64,000 bases of DNA from positions 436,701 to 500,700 of the forward strand of contig OZ024790.1 in NCBI GenBank assembly GCA_964017065.1, read 5' to 3'. The notes below the pieces were generated by a model. It ran no database searches. It had not been told where the DNA came from and saw only the letters and a list, made by a program, of their open reading frames with translations. The position numbers and the translations under genes were made by a program. Below are positions 55,161 to 64,000 of the stretch, one piece after another. How positions within the stretch are numbered: position 1 is the stretch's first letter; every line of letters begins with the position of its first letter. The stretch is from Haliclona indistincta. Taxonomy: Eukaryota > Porifera > Demospongiae > Haplosclerida > Chalinidae.

Positions 55161-55284
55161 CCCCTCTCTCTCTCTCTAGCTAAACAAGACCACAACCAGA
55201 CACATCAAGCTCATTATTCTCAAGGCATATGGTCACTTTGTCTCTGTTCATGGATTATCAGTTACTGGTAGTGTAGTACAATAA
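54356..55284 (+). CDS. IFT25: IFT25 (HSPB11), intraflagellar transport IFT-B protein, with a 5-nt frame break
   Basis: Exons: 54356-54450, 54501-54612, 54717-54785, 54873-54916, 55180-55284. Conserved features: CSSSDPDHPADAVIDG, DPSSFWMTTG, GMFPQEMVITF, PSDFEALAEKD and LIILKAYGHFVSVHGLSVTG, matching vertebrate IFT25, a jelly-roll protein that pairs with IFT27 in cilia. In exon 2, after the codons for MTTG, the sequence contains five extra bases around ggtacggta, so the frame of GMFPQEM does not continue from WMTTG. All other junctions keep phase. This may be a sequencing or assembly error or a real lesion. The protein ends GSVVQ. Confidence 0.85.
54960..55178 (+). repeat. CT-rich microsatellite before IFT25 exon 5
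   Basis: About 215 bp of (ct)n/(ccct)n ending at the acceptor ctctctag. Confidence 0.9.
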
Positions 55285-55574
55285 CCATATCACCCAATAC
55301 CAAACACATATTACCATTCTGTGCTGGCAGTATAATAATTATGTATCAAAACTGGATGTTATATCAATGATGTACCAAATTTTGTATTTGATCCACCAGT
55401 TAGTAGCGTCTTTATTGCCGAGCGCCTTAGCGCGAGGCATTTGATCGCGTAGTACAGTTTCGAAATTGTATGTTTGTATGTATATATATATGTCACGTTT
55501 TGGAACCCGCGGGGTCTCGGGGTCTACTTGACGTTCTTTCATAAACACTACGTTCTTTAATAACCATCCATTAA

Positions 55575-55712
55575 AATGGACGACAGCGATTTGCCCAGAG
55601 ACAGCGATTCGTCAGACTCACTCGTCAGCACTACCGCCGATGCTTTAGCAAGATCCAGGGCTTTGGCACGGGAGAGAAAGCGCAGGTGTAGAAGAGTTAA
55701 TTATAGGTAATA
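55575..55712 (+). other. Short Asp/Ser- then Arg-rich open frame (possible transposon ORF start)
   Basis: ATG frame of about 45 codons: MDDSDLPRDSDSSDS... then ALARERKRRCRRVNYR, stop. Acidic-serine N-termini followed by a basic patch are common at the start of transposon DNA-binding proteins, but this is only a hint. It sits between IFT25 and the minisatellite derived from it. Confidence 0.25.
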
Positions 55713-56024
55713 TGCCTATTGGTCTCATCACTGCGCGAGGCAAATTCATGCTGTAAGTATACCTAGTATGATTGATGGTTTGAAGCAAGATGCATACAAT
55801 AGCGCTAATTATCACTCTGTGACCATGCATGTACCATCTAGGGTAATTTTAATGATTAAGGACTAGCATGCAGCTCATTACCTTTGTGTAGCTGTACTTC
55901 AAAAGTAGTGTTTATTAAAATGCTTATGCTTTATATAAGCTTAAAGTTTATGAGTGGGCGGAATCAAAGGCACCGCGCTTCCTATTAATCAAAGATTTAT
56001 GAGACTACGTATCCCCAGTCACTC

Positions 56025-57735
56025 ATCCAGTCACTATCAGTTACTGGTAGTGTAGTACAGTAACCACATCATCCAGTCACTATCAGTTACTGGAGTGTAG
56101 TACAGTAACCACATCATCCCGTCACTATCAGTTACTGGCAGTGTAGTACAGTAACCACATCATCCAGTCACTATCAGTTACTGGAGTGTAGTACAGTAAC
56201 CACATCATCCCGTCACTATCAGTTACTGGCAGTGTAGTACAGTAACCACATCATCCAGTCACTATCAGTTACTGGAGTGTAGTACAGTAACCACATCATC
56301 CCGTCACTATCAGTTACTGGCAGTGTAGTACAGTAACCACATCATCCAGTCACTATCAGTTACTGGAGTGTAGTACAGTAACCACATCATCCCGTCACTA
56401 TCAGTTACTGGCAGTGTAGTACAGTAACCACATCATCCAGTCACTATCAGTTACTGGCAGTGTAGTACCGTAACCACATCATCCAGTCACTATCAGTTAC
56501 TGGCAGTGTAGTACAGTAACCACATCATCCAGTCACTATCAGTTACTGGCAGTGTAGTACAGTAACCACATCATCCAGTCACTATCAGTTACTGGCAGTG
56601 TAGTACAGTAACCACATCATCCAGTCACTATCAGTTACTGGTAGTGTAGTACAGTAACCACATCATCCAGTCACTATCAGTTACTGGTAGTGTAGTACAG
56701 TAACCACATCATCCCGTCACTATCAGTTACTGGTAGTGTAGTACAGTAACCACATCATCCAGTCGCTATCAGTTACTGGTAGTGTAGTACAGTAACCACA
56801 TCATCCAGTCGCTATCAGTTACTGGTAGTGTAGTACAGTAACCACATCATCCAGTCGCTATCAGTTACTGGTAGTGTAGTACAGTAACCACATCATCCAG
56901 TCGCTATCAGTTACTGGTAGTGTAGTACAGTAACCACATCATCCAGTCGCTATCAGTTACTGGTAGTGTAGTACAGTAACCACATCATCCAGTCGCTATC
57001 AGTTACTGGTAGTGTAGTACAGTAACCACATCATCCAGTCGCTATCAGTTACTGGTAGTGTAGTACAGTAACCACATCATCCAGTCGCTATCAGTTACTG
57101 GTAGTGTAGTACAGTAACCACATCATCCAGTCGCTATCAGTTACTGGTAGTGTAGTACAGTAACCACATCATCCAGTCGCTATCAGTTACTGGTAGTGTA
57201 GTACAGTAACCACATCATCCAGTCACTATCAGTTACTGGTAGTGTAGTACAGTGACCACATCATCCCGTCACTATCAGTTACTGGTAGTGTAGTACAGTA
57301 ACCACATCATCCAGTCACTATCAGTTACTGGTAGTGTAGTACAGTAACCACATCATCCCGTCACTATCAGTTACTGGTAGTGTAGTACAGTAACCACATC
57401 ATCCAGTCACTATCAGTTACTGGTAGTACAGTAACCACATCATCCCGTCACTATCAGTTACTGGTAGTGTAGTACAGTAACCACATCATCCCGTCACTAT
57501 CAGTTACTGGTAGTGTAGTACAGTAACCACATCATCCCGTCACTATCAGTTACTGGTAGTGTAGTACAGTAACCACATCATCCAGTCACTATCAGTTACT
57601 GGTAGTGTAGTACAGTAACCACATCATCCAGTCGCTATCAGTTACTGGTAGTGTAGTACAGTAGCCACATCATCCAGTCGCTATCAGTTACTGGTAGTGT
57701 AGTACAGTAACCACATCATCCAGTCACTATCAGAC
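56025..57735. repeat. Minisatellite, about 46 bp x 36, derived from the IFT25 3' end
   Basis: The unit contains ctatcagttactggtagtgt then agtacagtaaccacatcatc. It matches 55256-55300, the last codons, stop and first 3' UTR bases of IFT25. Runs of variants (cactatc/cgctatc, ggtagtg/ggcagtg/ggagtg) are clustered, showing stepwise expansion. Confidence 0.95.
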
Positions 57736-57739
57736 ACAC

Positions 57740-59080
57740 GTTATCATTCAGTGCATGTGCTTCATTGAATCCATATTATTGTCAAGCTGCATGAATTGTA
57801 TGTTGTGTTAACCAGCTAACACGCATGTACCAATCTGTTAGTTCGATTCACTAACTCTCATGCATAATTTCCTCATGTATGATCAGACTGATAATTTGCT
57901 GCAAGATTCTGACTGATCAGACTGAGATTATGATCAGACTGAGCAAGATTCTAACTATATCATTTCTAGTGCAACAGTGCAAACCGGTATCACTAACTGA
58001 GTACTTCATTACCTGCCAGTAAAAATAAAATCTCTGTGACCAACCATATTGGCAGATTTAGGAGCCAAAATTTTTATAACTGTACTATGAATAAGCTCAT
58101 GCTACCATGTGTAAGTCATCATTGTGGTGGGTATACAAATCGATTCCGTTGGCTACACTAGAATATCTTTGAATGAGGTCTACAACAATCTATCTACAGA
58201 AGTTGGAAAAGTACAGAAATTTGTCTCATTCACACATTTTTGTTCCTATTGCTATCGAGTCAACTGGTGTTTGGTCCCAAAACTTCAACTTTCATCGCAA
58301 ATAGAATTACCCTTCAAACTGGCGGTCTCAAGTCGAGTGCTTATCTCCTACAAAAGATATCAATGGCAGTGCAGCTGGGAAACACAGCTTCCACTTTGGG
58401 GACTTAGTACTCTATATTATGTCTATTTTGTGACACTTTCTTTACACCTCAGTTTATATTTTGTCATTAGTATAATAATTATTCACAATAATTATGTACA
58501 AATTACAAAGGGAGTTGGAAAAACGTATAAGAAAAAAGGATCTATCTTGGCAACAACGATTATAGAGAAAATTAATTATAAAAGTAATAATAATGAATAA
58601 TTATAAAACAAAGGAAAGACAAACCATCAAAATTAAGTGAAACAATCAAGTGTTGGAGGTGTTGTAAGAAAAAATATGAAGGAGAGACTAATAATTAATG
58701 CTTACATGTACAAGCAAAGACAAATAATAATCATAGAAAACAATAATGAAAGCACTATAATAGTTATAATAGACTGTTAAAGTTACACATGTTACTAAAA
58801 CAAATCTATTTTACTTTCTTAATGTATAGGTCATTAATTTTTTTATCATCGGGAATAATGCTCAATAGCCAGTAGCTAATAGAGAGCAAAAATAAAATAA
58901 TAGTACTAATAATAATTATTTGTTATCTAAGTCAGTAATGAAAATAATAAAAAATTATTTTAAAATTATATATTTTTAGTGGGGTGGAGTAGGTTAAGTG
59001 TGTCTAGAAACTTGAGAAGAAAAACTGGACAGAGAGAGAGAAGAATTAATAGAAGAATCTAAGAGTTCCACAGAAGAATG
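57740..59080. other. AT-rich intergenic stretch
   Basis: No gene recognised. A 158-codon plus frame at 58124-58600 lacks recognisable motifs and has the composition of non-coding AT-rich DNA. Confidence 0.45.
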
Positions 59081-59089
59081 GTAGAGGCA

Positions 59090-59500
59090 AAAAGATTTAG
59101 AGAAGGAACTGGAAAGGGTAAAAAAGGAAGTTGATGTTGGGGTAATAGGAATGAATGGGGTAGGGAGGACGAGGATATTTGGTAAGAATGGAGGAGCAAG
59201 GAGGGCTGTGAGATATTATGAAGAGAGATTTTAATCTACATATTGTGTGACGAGAGAAGAGACTAGAAATGTGATGAGAAGATATAATTGAGGGGGTGGA
59301 GTCAGAATTGAATTTTGAAGTAAGTTTTAGAGTAAAATATTACACAGAATCAAGAATTACTCAAGAATTGGATGAACTAATGAAAATTATAAACGGATAA
59401 CAGAAGTAGAAGAAAATGCTAAAAATGTCAACCTAGTGCTTTACGGGACTTTTTACAAATGTGAGAAATGTGCATGGAAAAGGAAAGAGACGGAGTGACA
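59090..59500 (+). pseudogene. Decayed AIG1/IRG-like GTPase remnant
   Basis: Translation gives, across several frames and stops, a coiled-coil-like KDLEKELERVKKEVDVG, then a degenerate P-loop VIGMNGVGRTRI, then ERDFNLHIV and, further on, NVNLVLYGTFYKCEK. The order P-loop, (D/N)-F-N-L-H-I, VNLVLY is that of AIG1-type GTPases. The P-loop lysine is replaced and at least three stops interrupt it. It is not functional. Confidence 0.5.
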
Positions 59501-59749
59501 AAAACACCAATTAAGAAATAAACACCAATTAAGAAATAAACACGTTCAATAGGGGAGTCAGAGATAAGCAGAGGAGGGAGAGAATTAACAAAAGATGAGT
59601 TGGTACGTTGGAAAAACATTTAGATGGGTTGAGGAAAAGAAAATCAGAAGAGAGCCGGGAGGAATTACAACAAGTATAATGTGCATTAGTCAGCAATGTA
59701 ACTAATATTATTTATGTGAAAAAGACCATTCGAAGACAAACCAAGTCTT

Positions 59750-62700
59750 CTATACAATTCTGTCCACCTGTTTTCCAAACCAATGCAAAGCAGAATGTGC
59801 TCCTACATTGAGCCAACCTCTTCCACGTGGATCGCCCATTGGCTTAGCTGCCTCAGTATAAAGGGAAGCTACATCACCTTTCTGTACTGTTGTTATCAGT
59901 GATGCATTTATTTCTTTTGCAACTTCAAGGCCTTTAACTCGATCTTCCCAACCAAGCTTGCATTCTCGTTTCTCAGTTTCGATAAGAATGTCAATGTATT
60001 CTTCATGTGTCATTGGATTAGGCATCAAAGCAATTTCTTGTAAACGACATAAGCTATTTCTTGCTTCTTGAAGATTCTGTTCAATACCGCGATCAATTTT
60101 AGAAATTCGTTTGTTAATTTGAACTATTAAGTTTTCTAATTTATTCTTTGAAGATTCAGCTACTTCATAACGATCAGAGATCTCTTTCAGAGTTTGGGTC
60201 TCTTCTGTTTCATAAAACTCATACTGATACGGCGTGTTTTTGTGGAAAGACCAATAACATTTTTGGGGACAAACTTTACATGTAGTTTTTTCTTTCCTGG
60301 CGAGCCAAGTCATTGAAGCACATTTGTACTTCTTTTCATCATTAGAGATAGTGCAGTGCAGGTGGCAGGTATAGTTACATTTCAAACATGTTGTAGTGAA
60401 CAGACCACCTTCTAGAGGAATCGAGCGCTGCTTGGTAACTTTAACTGTTATAGTGAAATCCTCGTTTGCACGCATGTCAGCTTCTCTTTGCTCTAGTTGC
60501 AGTCTTGTTTTTTCTAACTTACTTCTTTCATTTAATCCATTTCTAATTTGAGGTCGTAATCCTTCTAGGCACACTTCTAAATGCTGTCGTTCAGTGAGGA
60601 CCTCTTGTGTCAGCTGTAGACTGCGAACTTCTAGACTGAGCAATGCATCGAAGAAACACTGAAAGCTTTCTTTTCCCATATGCCAAAAGCCAGAATTAAA
60701 TATTACTCTCTTGGTCTTGTCCACAAACAGAGCAGAATTGTTGAATTCAAAATAACGCTCAAAAGGAACTTTGGCTTTTTTGATAGCATCGAGCACTTGA
60801 GGTTCATTGCCATCTCCAAAAGTGGTCATCAGAAAGATGTTTTCGGCAATGTCTTTCCCAAAGATGCTAAGTATTGCACTAAAGACATATTTCTGTGTTG
60901 GAGTGAGACGTGCTTGTGAAGACTGCACAACAAAACCAACAGCATGAAGCTGGTCAATGCCATTTTCAGAACAGAAGAATTCCTTTATCTGCGCAGTAAT
61001 TCTCTTATCTCTTTCCAATCCCTCAGTATCACCGAACCCAGGAGTATCAATCACTGTTAGAGAATAGTGGAAAGGATAACCTTCTTCTTTGTGGAAGGTA
61101 TATGCAGTGATTACTTTAGTCTGGCTCTTAGTCTGATCATCACTTGTATTCTCTGTGATGAGTTTGAAGCGATAGTCATCATCCCAGTTCACTCCCAGGA
61201 TATAGTTAGCCATGGCATTGATGAGAGTAGTCTTCCCTGATCCAGTGGCACCGACCAACATAACAACCTTTTGTGGTGCAGCAGTAGAAACCGAAGAACG
61301 AGGTGCGAGGGCATCTCTTTTTTCAATCAGATCACTTTGAAATGTAGCATGTGTAGGTAATTTGTAAACTTTTGGAATTTTCTCATTTACTAACTTGCAG
61401 TGTGGTCGATATTTTTCTTTTAAGGCAACTGGAGGCTTTGTTGTTATGCTTTCACTTGTTAAACTGTAAGGGCCATTGCCATTAGCATTGTTGGCTTGTA
61501 CCTTAAAGCGGTAAGTTGTGTTTGGAATTAAGTTAGTAGCTACAATTACGGGATTTTGAAGATCATATCTGTCGAGAATCACTTTTACATCGAACCACTT
61601 GTTTTCTTCATAAGAGTAGCTGACATTGTAACCAGTGATATTTTTTGATCCACGCTTTGGTGCTTGCCAGGTAAGACTGACACTGTCTGAGGTGACCGTT
61701 TCAGCATGTGGCTTACCAGGAGGACCAAGAGGTTGAAATTCAATCGGTGAAGATGAACCTTGATACAAAGAGATAACAGCTACTTTATCAGGTGCTTGTT
61801 TGGCTAGTTTACTCTGACCATTGGTCACTACATACTTCATACCTGGTCTACAACGATTAGCTTCTACGTGACCTGCAAACAACTGTATTTGTTGTTTAAT
61901 AATTGCCACTGCACTCTCAGTGCACCAAAATTCATACGTAGAATTTGGGGTTTTCTTGTCTCTCTTCTCATCTTGTAAGTAGGCTTCCATTCTATTCATA
62001 ACATTGTTGTTACCCCAATGTATGTTGAAATCTAGACACACCACGTCACGTGCATCATTAAAATCAAAGACAGAGTCTAGCTCTCCATCTTTAAAGGCAA
62101 AGTGTACAAGCTGTTGTTGTTTGAGAAACATTAGATATTGACTTAAATATCTTATTTCTCGCTCTTTTTCGCAAATCAAAGAAGAAAGGCATTCTTGAGA
62201 AAAAAGAGAGCGGCTGTTTTGCTTAATTACATCTTCTAGCTTCACTGTAGGAACTTTACCTGCTCTTATTTGTGGCAATAAAATGGCTATGTCTCCTTTC
62301 ACATTAAGTGCGTATGCATTAACCAATCTCTTTAAGCAGTTCAATTCCCTGTTGATTCCTGTAAAGCATAAAGAAGCTTCGTTTTGTAACAGATCATTAG
62401 TTGATACTTCAACTTCATTCAAGTATTCAAAGAGATCTTGTATTTTTTGGAAAAGAAGTTTGGAAAACAAGCTATCTGCTTCACGAGCAAATCGTTGGCA
62501 TCTTGTGTCTAAGTCTGCAAGAGGAAGTAGCCATGCTTTCTTAGCTACAGCTGTACCTTTTAACAGGTTGGGTAAATCCTGGCACACTTTGATAGCTTCT
62601 TGGTATGTTGTTGGGTACTTATTTAGGATAGCATCTCCAAAATACCTGCATGTAAGCTTTTTTCATCACCTTCATCTTCAGCAGTTAAGCTAGCAGAACC

Positions 62701-63258
62701 ATCAATAGAAGGCATGCTATCAAGAGGTAAAAGTTTCTTAATCTTTAGACCTATCTTCCCTTCCACTTTCTTGATATCTTGGTGTTTGCTAACTTCCTGA
62801 TCAAAGACAAAGAAAGCATCAGCACCATACACAACCCCTGTTACTACATGAGTGGCAATTCCTTTATCATAGATTTCAGGGTGTTCCACCATTCCAAGCT
62901 GATCCATAGTCAATTGTTCATATTTAGTTGTTGATTTATAGTTTAAAGTAACTCGAGACATGTTTTTAGATCTTTTGCGATCATACAAGAATTCAGCTGC
63001 ACCTCCAGCATGCACTAAACCTGATAATATGCCAAGTTGTAGATCAACACCTGCTCCCAGGTGGAAAGCTTTTTGGTCAAATGTATCTTCACTAACTAGT
63101 TCAAACCTAGAGGCTTCTTGAACTGTGGTAGCTGGAAGTTTGGAAAGTGTTTCTTGCTTCCACAAAGTTATACCAGATATGAGCTCATTGGTACGACAGT
63201 CGTACAGCATACCAAGCTTAAATGGAAGACCAAGGCATGGTATCTGCAACTGATTCAT
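59750..63258 (-). CDS. SNTX-like (MACPF-type) / FAT / thioredoxin-like / FN3 / P-loop GTPase fusion protein, frame broken near 62,640
   Basis: Frame 1 (63258-62623) starts MNQLQIPCLGLPFKLGMLYD, the hallmark of the N-terminal domain of stonustoxin-like (SNTX/MACPF-CDC fold) proteins. Frame 2 (to 59750) continues with a helical FAT-like region, a thioredoxin-like domain, an FN3 domain (about residues 285-385 of this frame: GPPGKPHAETV...ITTKPP), a P-loop GTPase (GATGSGKT at 446-453, DTPGFGD at 514-520; AIG1/septin-like), a Cys-rich putative zinc-binding segment (CLKCNYTCHLHC, CKVCPQKC) and coiled coils. Fish venom members end in PRY-SPRY instead. SNTX-domain proteins are widespread in non-venomous animals, so this need not be a toxin. 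The two frames do not join: a frame break, possibly at an A-homopolymer, lies near 62,640. No introns are otherwise needed. Confidence 0.85.
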
Positions 63259-64000
63259 CCTGCTGTCACTGATCGATTGACACGCTAAGCAAAGCAATAG
63301 GTGAAGCTTATTTTTATTTAAAGTAGAGAAGTTTAAGCAATTTTAAGCCTCAGCTAAGAAGTTCTTTGAATGTGATTATGAGTTTGATTATGAAATTATT
63401 ATGAGCTTGTTGTCAGTTACTATAGCTCAGGCTTGCTGAAGTCCGTGATAGCGACAAAAATGACGGTATACGCTTGTTGATCGAAATCAAATTTAGCCAG
63501 CAAACGTGTATACTCAGTGGATTTTTTCAATGCCTCAGAGTAAACACTTCGTCAACCGATGTAAGTAATGAAGTAGAAAAATCTGCAATTATAAAAGGTG
63601 GAAACATTATGTGAAATAGATCAATTTTCTGTTTTGAGATGTTTATAAGATTTTATTTAGCCGTTAAAGCCTTACAATGATGCCATTTGGTGGCAAACTT
63701 TTTATAGACACCATTATATAATTAAAAAATCAGACATCATAAATTTTAAAAAGATTGCTAAAAGTAAATACCAAAATTGAGCCAAATTTAAGACTACAAA
63801 AACCGGAGAAAGCCCAAACAAATATACCTCACAAAATTGTCATGAACGCTGCCTGGCCGTCCTACGTTGACATTTGGAAAGCTACTCATGATCAACCACT
63901 ACAATTTTATTATGAGACTGCGAGCAAATTAGAGTGTGCACTTTATTATGCAATATTGCTTGTAGTTCTGTATAACCATTGCTAGATTGCTACATGATGG
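63259..64000. other. Right-end flank, no gene seen
   Basis: AT-rich sequence upstream of the SNTX-GTPase gene. The 76-codon plus frame at 63755-63985 is unrecognised. Confidence 0.4.

Noticed and set aside
55255..57735. IFT25-end minisatellite as a CRISPR-like array
   Set aside because: No unique spacers; units are contiguous and derived from a coding end.
58124..58600. 158-codon frame as a gene
   Set aside because: No motif, AT-rich, unlike neighbouring coding sequence.

Overview
The window is animal genomic DNA with many short spliced exons, two 200-N assembly gaps and dense small repeats. The gene content (SNTX-like protein fused to a GTPase, ankyrin-Roc-COR-Death protein, LKB1, PRPF31, SDHB, USP24, IFT25, PX-BAR sorting nexin) and the very short intergenic distances fit a demosponge such as Amphimedon. 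That assignment is inferred from protein content and style, not from a search. I saw no tRNA, rRNA, CRISPR or bacterial features.

Layout. 1-517: minisatellite. 1829-25535 (minus): one gene of about 1,014 codons in nine exons encoding ankyrin repeats, a Roc-like P-loop GTPase, a COR-like region and a Death domain. All eight splice junctions join in phase. Its introns hold most of the transposons: a 4.8-kb fold-back element with a nested TTAA-flanked MITE, an intact-looking Ty3/Gypsy retrotransposon with identical LTRs nested in an older TA-flanked element, a TIR element filled with its own minisatellite, and smaller MITEs. 25804-30080 (plus): PRPF31, head-to-head with the previous gene, with a gap inside one exon. 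30289-34973 and 35628-39000 (plus): two tandem STK11/LKB1 genes. Both keep a U12-type AT-AC intron at the position where human LKB1 has one. 39247-45343 (plus): SNX7/SNX30-like sorting nexin. 45828-47681 (plus): unrecognised four-pass membrane protein. 48349-51381 (minus): SDHB, complete, 273 aa. 51833-52197 (plus): 5' exons of an unrecognised gene that runs into gap 2. 52877-54043 (minus): only the N-terminal 191 codons of USP24, ending beside the same gap. 54356-55284 (plus): IFT25, with a 5-nt frame break. 56025-57735: long minisatellite whose unit copies the last codons and stop of IFT25. 59090-59500: decayed GTPase remnant. 59750-63258 (minus): SNTX-like, FAT, thioredoxin-like, FN3 and AIG1/septin-like GTPase in one gene, with a frame break near 62,640.

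The genes do not form an operon-like pathway; most are conserved housekeeping or signalling genes packed closely. Three pairs are head-to-head and probably share promoters: 25536-25803, 51382-51832 and 54044-54355. The ankyrin-Death gene and the SNTX-GTPase gene have architectures suggestive of innate immunity or cell death, which is inference. The most notable observations are the two LKB1 paralogues with an ancient minor-spliceosome intron and only one C-terminal CaaX motif, the SNTX-GTPase fusion, and minisatellites that appear to grow from splice-acceptor or coding-end sequence.
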